Assembly: GCA_963975425.1 (NCBI GenBank)
Contig: CAXBGS010000005.1
Coordinates: 124,001-188,000 of the forward strand
Reading direction: 5' to 3'
Origin: CAXBGS01 sp963975425
Lineage (GTDB): Bacteria; Planctomycetota; Planctomycetia; Pirellulales; Pirellulaceae
DNA: 64,000 bases
Shown here: positions 1-8,499 of the stretch, piece after piece
Layout of the letters: each line of letters begins with the position of its first letter
How positions within the stretch are numbered: the stretch's first letter is position 1
Position numbers and translations under genes: made by a program
Notes under the pieces: model-generated
What the model was told of the DNA's origin: nothing
What the model saw: only the letters and a program-made list of their open reading frames with translations
Database searches by the model: none

Positions 1-15
1 GATCGTTCGAACACA

Positions 16-1074
16 TCAAGGATGTAGTTGTTCGAGGGTGGTCCGCAGACCGGCGGCATCGATCGCGCCCGCGTCACGCGGAAACGTTGCATCGAGCAGC
101 CACCAGTGTTCATCGAAACTGGCTGACTGGCCGGGGGCAAGGTTCTCAGCCGGACCGATGGGTTCCAGTTCGACCATGTCCGATTGCGGATACCAAACCG
201 ACGCCGTCAATCCGGCCACTTCGTTATAGGCGCGATCGCGGAACGCGGAATAACGTTTGATGAACAGCTGATCCGATGGCGCATAGTAGGCGATCCAACC
301 TTCGTACGAGTCGAAACCGAGCTTCGGATACTGCGGCGGGCCCGATACGACCACCATCTGATCGGTCACGAGCACATTGGAATCGTCCGGGTCGAACTGG
401 ATCTTGTTGCCGGGTTCGTACAGAACATATCCCTTGGGAAATCTGCCTCGGTCGCTGCGGGGCACAACTGCAATCCCGCCCCCAATCGCAAACGTGCGGC
501 TCCAGTGACAATAACTCACGTCACGATCGCTCACGTTTTCAATGGTTTGTCGACAACGTAAGTAGCTGCTATCGGCGTCCAGCACGAAATCGCGGATCAA
601 CCGGACACCGTTGACGTCATCGACTTGGCTTGTCAAACGAGCACTGCGTGGGCCGGTAATTTTCGCAGCCCATCGTCCCATCCATAACTCATTGCTGTGG
701 CGGACCATCTTTTCAGGGCCAAAGTCGAATCGGCCGGCGTGCATCTTTCCGCCTTTCTTGCCCTCCGCATAGAGCCAGCCCTCATTTCCTGAGGGCAGGT
801 ACAGGACGTTCTCGCCACCGATCGCATACTGCAAGACGCGACCACCAGCGGCCGGGCACAGCGTTACCGTCGTCGTCTCGTTTTCTAGCCGAATGCAATC
901 GTCATAACCGTAGTAGGTCACGACCGAAGCTCCCTCGGCAACGTCGGCTGCTTCACTCAAAACAGTAGTCCCAAATCCGTAGAAAGTAATTGCGATGGCG
1001 ATGGCAGCGGACACTGGCAACCTGTCGATGCGAGCGGCGCGGTTGAGAAGAACACGTGATAACGACACAATCAT
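16..1074 (-). CDS. Exported DUF4380 / aldose-epimerase-like protein
   Basis: A 352-residue protein with a hydrophobic N-terminal export signal (about residues 1-42). The body looks like the galactose-mutarotase-like beta-sandwich of DUF4380 proteins, with the early motif PAAGGRVLQYAIGGENVLY. These proteins are usually exported and of unknown substrate, so carbohydrate binding is inferred from fold resemblance only. An in-frame GTG lies eight codons upstream (1098), but the ATG at 1074 has AGGAG about five bases ahead and is preferred. The gene is transcribed divergently from the M24 peptidase. No catalytic residue can be assigned with confidence. Confidence 0.72.
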   Translation of the reverse strand: MIVSLSRVLLNRAARIDRLPVSAAIAIAITFYGFGTTVLSEAADVAEGASVVTYYGYDDCIRLENETTTVTLCPAAGGRVLQYAIGGENVLYLPSGNEGWLYAEGKKGGKMHAGRFDFGPEKMVRHSNELWMGRWAAKITGPRSARLTSQVDDVNGVRLIRDFVLDADSSYLRCRQTIENVSDRDVSYCHWSRTFAIGGGIAVVPRSDRGRFPKGYVLYEPGNKIQFDPDDSNVLVTDQMVVVSGPPQYPKLGFDSYEGWIAYYAPSDQLFIKRYSAFRDRAYNEVAGLTASVWYPQSDMVELEPIGPAENLAPGQSASFDEHWWLLDATFPRDAGAIDAAGLRTTLEQLHP

Positions 1075-1163
1075 GACACTCCTGGACCAGAAAAACACTC
1101 GGCTCTCTGACGCGCACCGTCATTGCCGAATCACCAAAATAGCAGACATCAAAGGCGGATGCC

Positions 1164-2294
1164 GTGAACGCAAGAATCTTAGCTGGTATCGCCGACACCA
1201 ATGCGTCTCTGTTCCGTCGCTTACGAGTCCCGCTGGGTGATCCTGCGGCCTGGATCGAGACCGACCAGGGAACAATCGCAATTGTACGTGATCTAGAAAT
1301 GGACCGGGTCCGTCAACGCAGTACGGCCGACACGGTGACGTGCCCGTCGAAGTACGCGCCCGCCAACGGGCTAGACCCTGACCGAGAAACAGCCACGGCG
1401 CAGGCGGTTGCCGAATTGCTGCGTCAGAATCAAATCTCCAGCATCGTCGCCGACCGATCCTTGCCGTTCATTTATGCCTGGCATCTGCAAGACGCTGGCA
1501 TCCAAATCGCCTATGACGCGGAACTGGGTGTACGAGATCGCCGCGCGAAGTCCGATGAAGAGATCGAATCGCTCGCTCGAGCCCAATCCGTGACCGAACA
1601 AGTGATGCGGCAAATCTGTGAAACCATTGCGGGTGCCGATGCATCCGCCGACGGCACTTTGACCGCTAGCGGTGAAGCCTTGACGAGTGATCGCGTCAGA
1701 AACTTGGCGGCGATGGAGTTCATGAAGCGAGGTTTTTCGATGAGTCATGGGGCCATCGTGGCCACCGCACCTCAAGTCGCTGACTGCCACCATGCTGGCG
1801 ACGGCCCATTGCGAACGGGGGTCCCCGTGATCGTGGACCTCTTTCCGAGAGACGAATCGACTCGGTACTGGGGCGACTGCACCCGATGTGTCGTTCATGG
1901 ACAGGCCAGCGACACAGTGATTGCGATGCATCAAGCGGTTGTCAAAGCAAAAGCTGCCGCCGAGGCGCTGCTGACCACGGGCAATACCGCAGATCAAATT
2001 CATCAAGCAGCAGAAAACGTACTACGAGAACATGGTTACCCGGTTTCTCGCGGCGAAATCACCGACCATCCCAGCATTCAGCACGGCACCGGGCACGGGA
2101 TTGGGTTGGACCTGCACGAACCGATCTTGCTGGATTTCGGTGGCGGCGAAGTGCTGTGCGGTGAGGTCTTTACCGTCGAACCAGGTTTGTACGGGCGAAA
2201 CGATGGCGGCGTCCGCGTCGAAGACATGTTGGTTGTGACCGATGATGGTCCCAGAAATCTTAACCAATTGCCCGACGGGCTCGACTGGACTTGA
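1164..2294 (+). CDS. M24 family metallopeptidase (Xaa-Pro aminopeptidase-like)
   Basis: A 376-residue protein with a creatinase-like N-terminal domain and a C-terminal pita-bread metallopeptidase fold. All five expected metal ligands are visible: two Asp in the block from VIVDLFPRD to YWGDCTRC, His in GTGHGIGLDLHE, Glu in FTVEPGLY and Glu in GVRVEDMLVVT. The family cleaves N-terminal residues, often ahead of proline, using two metal ions in the cytoplasm. No signal peptide is seen. The start is GTG, with an AAGGCGG Shine-Dalgarno-like stretch about six bases upstream. Length is typical. The exact substrate cannot be read from sequence. Confidence 0.9.
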   Translation: MNARILAGIADTNASLFRRLRVPLGDPAAWIETDQGTIAIVRDLEMDRVRQRSTADTVTCPSKYAPANGLDPDRETATAQAVAELLRQNQISSIVADRSLPFIYAWHLQDAGIQIAYDAELGVRDRRAKSDEEIESLARAQSVTEQVMRQICETIAGADASADGTLTASGEALTSDRVRNLAAMEFMKRGFSMSHGAIVATAPQVADCHHAGDGPLRTGVPVIVDLFPRDESTRYWGDCTRCVVHGQASDTVIAMHQAVVKAKAAAEALLTTGNTADQIHQAAENVLREHGYPVSRGEITDHPSIQHGTGHGIGLDLHEPILLDFGGGEVLCGEVFTVEPGLYGRNDGGVRVEDMLVVTDDGPRNLNQLPDGLDWT

Positions 2295-2380
2295 TCCAGC
2301 CTCTCGATGACATTCGGTGAGGCGTAACGCACCAGACCGCGACGTGTCCGGCCTTAGCCTACGCGACTCATGTGCACGCG

Positions 2381-2438
2381 CCAGTACCTAGAAAATGCCT
2401 CAGTACCTAGTCCTGCGCGTCAGCACCTAGTACTGCGT
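2381..2438 (-). repeat. Stop-codon-spanning 20-bp tandem repeat (array A)
   Basis: Read on the minus strand, three units of about 19-20 bp share the core CTAGGTACTG (first copy CTAGGTGCTG). The first core contains the TAG stop of the lipoprotein gene ending at 2427, so the repeat includes the gene's last codons (Gln-Tyr-stop) and two further degenerate copies downstream. Confidence 0.8.
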
Positions 2439-3398
2439 GCCCGGACGACGCCAAGGCAGGTCCGCCTGTTGTCCTTCGAACTGATTGTCGATCGGATCGG
2501 TCGACGGCTGACTGGCGGGAAATTGACTGCCCGTCTGGAAACTTGGCTCGGTCACCGATGGCTGCATTGGAAACTCTCGCTGCGCGATTGCAGCCGCAGG
2601 ACCGTTGCCAAACGTCGGCTGAGGCTGGGATCCATACTGCCCAGCGGCGATCTCACCGGGTCCTGGGACACGGATGTCCTGCAGCGGATAAGCGTCTGGT
2701 GAATGAATCTGCGGTGTCCCATAAGTTTGCGGTGCTCCATCCGATTGCGGAGCTCCATAATTCTGCGGAGCAACATCGTAGGGCGCTTGGTATGGCGCTG
2801 CCGTTTGCTGGCTGCCATAGTTTTGGGACTGATAACCTTGTGCGTTATATCCCTGGCCGCCATAGCCCTGCGGGTTCGCGTACGGTTGTTGGGCCGTTGG
2901 GTACGACGGATAGTATCCCGGCGGTGGTGGCGACTGCGTCATATCAATCACTCGCATTCCGCCCAGAGTTGGCGACATCGACGAAGGATTCGCGGCCGTC
3001 GCCGGAGCCCCCGGCAACGCACCGCCGCCGGCGACAGGGGCAGTGTACGACGTAGGGGCGACACCGCTGCCGATTACCTGGTTGCCCACGCCGACGTTGT
3101 TTCCGGGCGCAACGCTGGAAAAGGAGTCGTATGGAGCGACTTGGTTATAGACTTGCCCGTCTGCGGGAGCACCACCCATGTAATTATTGGGTGTTGAGTA
3201 GGCCCCCGTCGCCGGTGGCGGAACTCGAGTCGGCTGCCCCAGCGGGCTGAGCGCCGCCGCAGCCGTCCCGCCATTGACAGGTGCCAGCGGTCCGATGGGG
3301 GTGAGCGATGATGTTCCCGTGGTCTGTCGGCAGCCCATGTGGCTGGGTAACAGCACCACGCATCCAATTAAGAAAAGCCAGTTTCGACGCATGTCCAT
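2427..3398 (-). CDS. Gln/Pro/Tyr/Gly-rich putative lipoprotein
   Basis: A 323-residue protein beginning with a lipoprotein signal ending in the lipobox-like LPSHMGC, so it is probably anchored by lipid at a membrane. The rest is low complexity. Residues 150-260 are rich in Gln, Tyr, Gly, Pro and Ala with recurring NYG, QGY and PQ(T/S)YG elements, which suggests an unstructured surface protein. ATGs at codons 1 and 3 are both possible starts. No family is recognised. The last codons and TAG stop form the first unit of a 20-bp tandem repeat that continues beyond the gene (see repeat at 2381). Confidence 0.75.
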   Translation of the reverse strand: MDMRRNWLFLIGCVVLLPSHMGCRQTTGTSSLTPIGPLAPVNGGTAAAALSPLGQPTRVPPPATGAYSTPNNYMGGAPADGQVYNQVAPYDSFSSVAPGNNVGVGNQVIGSGVAPTSYTAPVAGGGALPGAPATAANPSSMSPTLGGMRVIDMTQSPPPPGYYPSYPTAQQPYANPQGYGGQGYNAQGYQSQNYGSQQTAAPYQAPYDVAPQNYGAPQSDGAPQTYGTPQIHSPDAYPLQDIRVPGPGEIAAGQYGSQPQPTFGNGPAAAIAQREFPMQPSVTEPSFQTGSQFPASQPSTDPIDNQFEGQQADLPWRRPGTQY

Positions 3399-3501
3399 CG
3401 ACCGTAACGGTGGGAAGTTTTTGTTCGCGGATTTCCAGCTTTAACAAAATCCGCAATTTTCCCGAAAGATCAGAAAGACATCGACCGCCGACTCGCAGCC
3501 A

Positions 3502-3546
3502 AAAGAAAAGGCCGCTCAAGAGCGATAACCAGGCTCTCGGCGGCCG
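3502..3546 (-). terminator. Rho-independent terminator after the cytochrome peroxidase gene
   Basis: An inverted repeat pairs GGCCGCTCAAGAGC (3510-3523) with GCTCTCGGCGGCC (3533-3545). On the minus strand it is followed by a T-rich tail (TTTTCTTTT). It lies about 60 bases past the stop of the gene ending at 3604, which is the expected position. Confidence 0.8.
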
Positions 3547-3603
3547 CGTGAAACTCGAATCGTTTCTTTCGCAATCAATTTTCGGACGGTCGGTCCGGCA
3601 AGC

Positions 3604-4845
3604 CTACTGGGGCAAGCGTCCGGTTTCGACTTTCGTGAATTCACTCGTCAAACCCTCTTTCATGAATGCAACCACATCGGCGGCTTCTTGATCGGTCAGG
3701 TTCAACGGCTTCATCTTGTCGCTTAGCCAAGGATTCTTATGACCGCCCTTGTTGTACCAGTCGACGACTTCTTCCAACGTCTGCTGACTGCCATCGTGCA
3801 TGTAGGGCGGCGACAAAGCGACGTTACGAAGCGTAGGTGTTTTGAATGCGCCGCGATCCTTGTCGACTTTCGTCACCTCAAATCGGCCTAAGTCTGGCTC
3901 ATCCGCATCCATGCCCACACCAAGATTGTGATATTGCTCGTCTGTAAAGTTTGCACCCGCATGGCAGGCCGTGCACGCTGCCTTTCCAGCGAATAGCTTC
4001 ATCCCTCGCACAGCCGATTCGCTCATCGGCTGTGCCGCGGCAGCATCCTTCAGTTTCTTGTACCGGGCGGCAAGCTCGGGCTCTTCGTCCAAGTATTCCA
4101 AATCGTCGGCAAATGCGGTTTCAAATTTCGTGATGTCGTTTTGGAAATCATAGGGAGCCGGGCCGGTGACGATCACGCGTTCAAATGCGGCCAAAGCTTT
4201 ACCAACATTATCGATGTTCAATCCATCGTTAAAGATTGTTGCGAACTGTTGCTTGTACCCTGGGATTCCATCCAAACAGGCAACACATGCTTCGTGCGAG
4301 TTGCCCATTTCGATCGCGTTTGCGATAGGACCAACCGCTTGATCCTCGAGTGTTGCGGCCCGACCGTCCCAGAACTGTTCTTTACTGAGGATTCGGTTGT
4401 AGGAAACCGGTGAGTTTCGTCCGCCCTGTTGTCCACCAACGCCGACACCAAATTGTGTTTTCGCACCGTAACCTTGATCGGGGGCGTGGCACGACGCACA
4501 AGAAATCGTGTTGTCGGACGAAAGCCGCGTGTCGAAATACAATTGCCGCCCCAATTCAATCTTCGCTCGCGTCAGCGGGTTGTCATCGGGGATGAAGATG
4601 TTTGCGGTCGCGGCATCAAGCCCCTTGGGCAGCTTGACTTGCAGGACGGTGTGATTGTTCTTGTCGGACAACCATTGGCGGATTTCTTGCTCGCTGAGTG
4701 CCCCCGATCCAGGGATCCCCGTCGCCAAATTGGCGGACCCCAGAGTGACCGTTTCGGTCGCAACATTGTCTGCGTCAGCGGTACTGAACAAACAGACAAC
4801 AGAAATCAAACCAGCCGGAACTAACAATCGATAGCGGCGCATCAT
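3604..4845 (-). CDS. Di-haem cytochrome c peroxidase family protein (CCP/MauG-like)
   Basis: A 413-residue exported protein with an N-terminal signal peptide. Two c-type haem motifs are seen: CASCH at residues 116-120 after LGRQLYFDTRLSSDNTISC, and CTACH in the C-terminal half (GKAACTACHAGANF). Other family blocks are present: NSPVSYN, FWDGRAATLEDQA, FKTPTLRNVALSPPYMHDGS. Members reduce H2O2 with electrons from cytochromes or, as MauG, oxidise other proteins, in the periplasm. About 100 residues before the first haem motif form an extra N-terminal region. Two ATGs sit in tandem at the start. A terminator follows the gene. Confidence 0.93.
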   Translation of the reverse strand: MMRRYRLLVPAGLISVVCLFSTADADNVATETVTLGSANLATGIPGSGALSEQEIRQWLSDKNNHTVLQVKLPKGLDAATANIFIPDDNPLTRAKIELGRQLYFDTRLSSDNTISCASCHAPDQGYGAKTQFGVGVGGQQGGRNSPVSYNRILSKEQFWDGRAATLEDQAVGPIANAIEMGNSHEACVACLDGIPGYKQQFATIFNDGLNIDNVGKALAAFERVIVTGPAPYDFQNDITKFETAFADDLEYLDEEPELAARYKKLKDAAAAQPMSESAVRGMKLFAGKAACTACHAGANFTDEQYHNLGVGMDADEPDLGRFEVTKVDKDRGAFKTPTLRNVALSPPYMHDGSQQTLEEVVDWYNKGGHKNPWLSDKMKPLNLTDQEAADVVAFMKEGLTSEFTKVETGRLPQ

Positions 4846-5066
4846 CCAGTCTCTAAAGGGGAAGAATCATAGGCAGTCTATCAATGATAAGTTTTGCGTC
4901 AGCGGTGCCAACCAGTCAAATTGCCGCACGTCGGAGGGTGCCGTATGCCGGGTTTTGCAAGACGACGGGGCGCGCAGCAGAGGACCGCAAGATGAAGCAA
5001 CAGCACACATGGTTCGTGCACCGCCACGCGGCGCGACGAACGGCCACGATCACATGCCAACAGCGA

Positions 5067-6275
5067 TCAAGCCTCACGCTGTTTCGCTAAAAAGTTAGCG
5101 ATCTTTCGGCCCGTCACGCTCATGGGCAACTCTGCCATTTCCGGCAAACTGACAAACCGCCACGGCGACGCGATTTTGTGTCTTGCCTTTGGACAACTGG
5201 CCACATGGACATGAAGCGTGATCCGGTATTTCGTCACCGCATGTTTGATCGACTTTAGTTTGATTCCCGGCGAAAGTGCACACCCGACCGTCTGACTTAA
5301 GAAGGTTGTCGCCGTTTCAACGGATTCGAATGTCTGGTCCAAGGTCCTCGGAAAATCCCATAGGCCGGCCCACCGACCGCCATCGGGCAGCGGCCGGATC
5401 AGGTATTGAGTTGCATCAGGATCGGCGTCCTCACGCTTGGCTTGCGATGCGATAATGAGCGCAAACTCGGTGCGGTCCTCATAGGCAATGTTTTTAACCT
5501 TCCCCGGAATTTCATTTTGCAATCCTTCCCGATTCGCTCGGCAATTCCCCTTCACCGGGCAACAATCACACCGTGGGTTCTTGGGTGTGCACACCAAGGC
5601 CCCCAGCTCCATCGCCGCTTGATTGAAAGCGCCGGGCCCTCGACCATGCGTTCTAGCATCAGGTCGAGCCGACGACTTGCTTGATCGGTCGTCTTGTTGG
5701 TCGGCCTTGGGCAACATCGATTCGGCGATCTGCCAAAGCAGACGATTGGATTCCGTTTGCGAAGGCGGGGCCTGCAGTGCGACCCACCGGCTAAAGACGC
5801 GTACGGTATTGCCTTCCAGAATCGGAAGTCGCTTTCCGCGGCTGATCGACAAGATCGCGCCGGCGGTGTATCGCCCGATCCCCGGCAGGGCTAAAACACT
5901 GTCAAAATCGGTTGGGAATTTTCCGTTGTGCCGTTGAACAACGGCCCGAGCGGCTTGATGCATCGACCTGGCACGCCGGTAATACCCGAGTCCTTCCCAC
6001 AGCTTTAGCAAGTCCTGTTCGTCTGCCGCAGCCATGTCCGCGACGGTCGGAAACAGCTCGGTAAACCTCTGGTAATACGGAATCACCGTTGCAACCTGCG
6101 TCTGCTGCAACATGATCTCGCTGATCCAGATTCGATACGGATCACTGGTGCGTCGCCAGGGAAGATCGCGAGCGTTATCGACGAACCAGTCCAATAACCG
6201 CGAGCGCACCCGAGACCGCCAGCGCGAATCATTCCAAGCCGCATCATGCGGAGGCAGGTCCGAACGTTTGCTCAA
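5067..6275 (-). CDS. mutY: A/G-specific adenine DNA glycosylase MutY
   Basis: A 402-residue base-excision glycosylase that removes A mispaired with 8-oxoG. Seen: the N-terminal catalytic block ISEIMLQQTQVATVIPYY with the conserved Glu53, a helix-hairpin-helix LPGIGRYTAGAILS, the 4Fe-4S ligands C-x6-C-x2-C-x5-C (CTPKNPRCDCCPVKGNC), and a C-terminal NUDIX-like 8-oxoG recognition domain. The position that is the catalytic Asp in E. coli MutY (ILDGNVKR) reads ILEGNTVR here, so Glu154 replaces Asp. The start is TTG with a GGAGG four bases upstream, overlapping the previous gene as TTGA, so translation is likely coupled to the HEAT/PDZ gene. Confidence 0.95.
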   Translation of the reverse strand: MSKRSDLPPHDAAWNDSRWRSRVRSRLLDWFVDNARDLPWRRTSDPYRIWISEIMLQQTQVATVIPYYQRFTELFPTVADMAAADEQDLLKLWEGLGYYRRARSMHQAARAVVQRHNGKFPTDFDSVLALPGIGRYTAGAILSISRGKRLPILEGNTVRVFSRWVALQAPPSQTESNRLLWQIAESMLPKADQQDDRSSKSSARPDARTHGRGPGAFNQAAMELGALVCTPKNPRCDCCPVKGNCRANREGLQNEIPGKVKNIAYEDRTEFALIIASQAKREDADPDATQYLIRPLPDGGRWAGLWDFPRTLDQTFESVETATTFLSQTVGCALSPGIKLKSIKHAVTKYRITLHVHVASCPKARHKIASPWRFVSLPEMAELPMSVTGRKIANFLAKQREA

Positions 6276-7678
6276 CGTTCCTCCATCTTTCCTAGCTCGA
6301 CCGTGACCGATCGCTCCTTGCCATCCCGGCGGAACTTGACCTTCACTTTATCACCCGGAACATGCATTCCGATCGCCTGTTGCAGGTCCTCGAATCTGGC
6401 CACCGGATCCTCATCGATTCCCACGACAACGTCCATCGCCATCAATCCGGCTTGGTCGGCGGCACTGCCCGGCATCACACTCTGGATTTGGCAATTATTG
6501 AATTGGGACTGACACGTCACCCCCAGGAAACCACCTTCGTTGCAATCGATTTGCAATCCAGGCAGCGCTTCGCGCATCGCTTGCACACTCTGTTTGGCGA
6601 TGCCGGTTCCTTTCATGCTCAGCGAAACGCGAATGGGCAGGTCCATGATCGGTTTGACCATCGATTCGTCGAGTTCAACGTAGCGAATTTCCATCGAATG
6701 AATCCGCGACATTTTTTTCAGTGGCTCGAGTGCTTCCGGTGTGATCGAACCGTCGACCAAAGCGATCGTGTTCAGATCGACCGTTTCGCTAAGCCTTTCT
6801 AAAACGTCCGCGCGAATGGCGTCACCCGTGACGCGAGCGTATTCAATGCCACGCAACCAACGCAGCCAACCGAGCGCCTGGACGTCTCCGTTCCACTGCT
6901 CGTCAATTTGCACGATCTCTTTCTGTTGACTGACCGCTCGCACAATGAAGTCATCGTAGCCGACAAAAACACCAGCTTCCTTTAGGAACTGTCTCGCTTG
7001 TCCCGATCGATAGTCACGCACCTCTTCGACAACCTCTGCTGAACGCGATCGTCGGCTGCCGGTTCCCGCTTGCGCGAGTTGCTGCAGTTGTTCCCAAGCG
7101 CCTGAGGTGTCGGTGGGCGATTGCGTCAACGCGATCGAATGCAAAATCTTGATCACGCTGTGAGTCATTTCTAAGTCGCCTGAATCCAGCGCCGGCGTCA
7201 GATAAGGCACAACGCCAGGACCGGCTTCGGTCAGTTTCTTCACCGCGGCTTCGCGGCGGCGGAAACTGTCGTCATCCAATTGGTCGATCCACTCGCGAAC
7301 GGCATCGCGATCGACCGGCTTGCCGGCATTCGGATTTATCGCCGGATAATTCTTTACCTTCGGCGGATCCCGTCGTGCGGCAGGTTTCGGTGGCACTCCG
7401 AATAAATCCTCGACCGATAGCGCCGGCGCCGGCACCGCGTCGAGAGGCATGGCCTGCGGCTGCGAATCCGCAATGGGCTGCTGTGGGGCCACGGCGGCAT
7501 CGGCCTTGCCAGATTCACCCGCCTGATCTTGGGCGGTCGAAGTGCCGCAAAACGTCCCAACAATCACCAGATGCACGCACAGCAGGCCCGCGATCCGACG
7601 TGCTGTGCATGCGATAGAAGGACGTGCGTTTTGAGGTCGATAATTCAACAATCCATTCCAGGTATGAATGTGGGACAC
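6272..7678 (-). CDS. Exported HEAT- and PDZ-domain protein
   Basis: A 468-residue protein with a hydrophobic export segment near residues 25-50 and a Pro/Ala-rich linker. A HEAT-like helical pair follows (about 125-185), then a leucine-rich-like section (about 300-365), and a C-terminal PDZ domain (about 375-465, with VMPGSAADQAGL and DKVKVKFRRDGKERSV). PDZ domains bind protein C-termini. No protease domain is present, so a scaffold or adaptor role is inferred. The start is GTG. The last four bases overlap mutY, whose Shine-Dalgarno lies inside this gene. The upstream region has a TATAAT box between two identical 10-mers. Confidence 0.82.
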   Translation of the reverse strand: MSHIHTWNGLLNYRPQNARPSIACTARRIAGLLCVHLVIVGTFCGTSTAQDQAGESGKADAAVAPQQPIADSQPQAMPLDAVPAPALSVEDLFGVPPKPAARRDPPKVKNYPAINPNAGKPVDRDAVREWIDQLDDDSFRRREAAVKKLTEAGPGVVPYLTPALDSGDLEMTHSVIKILHSIALTQSPTDTSGAWEQLQQLAQAGTGSRRSRSAEVVEEVRDYRSGQARQFLKEAGVFVGYDDFIVRAVSQQKEIVQIDEQWNGDVQALGWLRWLRGIEYARVTGDAIRADVLERLSETVDLNTIALVDGSITPEALEPLKKMSRIHSMEIRYVELDESMVKPIMDLPIRVSLSMKGTGIAKQSVQAMREALPGLQIDCNEGGFLGVTCQSQFNNCQIQSVMPGSAADQAGLMAMDVVVGIDEDPVARFEDLQQAIGMHVPGDKVKVKFRRDGKERSVTVELGKMEER

Positions 7679-7679
7679 C

Positions 7680-7730
7680 CGTCTGAGGACCTGATCGGCA
7701 GGTACGCTTTCTATTATAGGCGTCTGAGGA
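7680..7730 (-). promoter_or_regulatory. Candidate promoter flanked by a 10-bp direct repeat
   Basis: On the minus strand a perfect TATAAT (7718 to 7713) lies 35 bases upstream of the GTG start at 7678. Identical copies of TCCTCAGACG sit just upstream of it (7730-7721) and directly ahead of the start codon (7689-7680), 41 bp apart. No good -35 box is seen. The placement, one copy by the -10 box and one where the ribosome binds, suggests an operator pair; this is inference. Confidence 0.45.
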
Positions 7731-7750
7731 AGGTTGCTGGAACCGCGTTT

Positions 7751-8419
7751 CTAATGCGTTCCGCCGCGACCCGATGGCAACGGCCTCAATAACACGTACA
7801 CCCCACCGCCCAAAAGCGCCCCCAATAGCGGAGCCACCAAATAAATCCACAACTGGTCGACGGCACCGGAAACCAATGCCGGCCCGATGCTGCGTGCCGG
7901 ATTCATGGACGCCTTGGTCAAAGGCCCAGCCACAAACGCCTCCATCGCAATCGTCGCACCGACGGCCAGGCCCGCCGTGATGGTCTCTTCTTTGATTCCC
8001 GTGGAGACGCCCATGACGACGAACATCAAGATTGCGGTCATCATCAATTCAACCGCAACCGCAGATGACGCGGGCAACGTGGTCATCGTCGCCCCCAGCA
8101 TCGCTTCATTTTGGCCCAGCACCGAATGAATCGCGGCGGCGGCTGCCACCGCGGCTGCGGTCTGCGCCACGCAATAAGCGACCACATCCTTAGGCGAAAA
8201 CCCTTTGAAGACGCCAAAGGCGATCGTGACCGCAGGATTCATGTGCGCGCCGCTGATGCTGCCCACGGAATAAATCATGACCATCACGACCAACCCCCAA
8301 ACCGTCGCGACGCCCACGTGCGTGAGAGCTTGGGTCTGCTCATCGACGACCATGGCGCCGCAGCCGATCAGAACGAGACAAAACGTTCCGACGAACTCTG
8401 CAAAACAACGTCGAAGCAA
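7751..8419 (-). CDS. MIP family aquaporin / glycerol facilitator
   Basis: A 222-residue integral membrane channel with six hydrophobic segments and both NPA half-helix motifs, AHMNPAVTIAF and SMNPARSIGPAL, which form the pore of aquaporins. It opens with FAEFVGTFCLVLIGCGA, as AqpZ-type proteins do. The family passes water or small solutes through the inner membrane. Substrate choice between water and glycerol is not settled. The start is unusual: TTG at 8419 gives a typical length but has no close Shine-Dalgarno, while a strong GGAGG (8444-8440) lies five bases before an in-frame ATC at 8434. Confidence 0.93.
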   Translation of the reverse strand: MLRRCFAEFVGTFCLVLIGCGAMVVDEQTQALTHVGVATVWGLVVMVMIYSVGSISGAHMNPAVTIAFGVFKGFSPKDVVAYCVAQTAAAVAAAAAIHSVLGQNEAMLGATMTTLPASSAVAVELMMTAILMFVVMGVSTGIKEETITAGLAVGATIAMEAFVAGPLTKASMNPARSIGPALVSGAVDQLWIYLVAPLLGALLGGGVYVLLRPLPSGRGGTH

Positions 8420-8499
8420 AGAGATCGTGTTGATGAGAACCTCCGCGGTTGACGACTTTGCCTATCGCAACAGAAATTTGCCAAGCGGAACAGAAGCAC

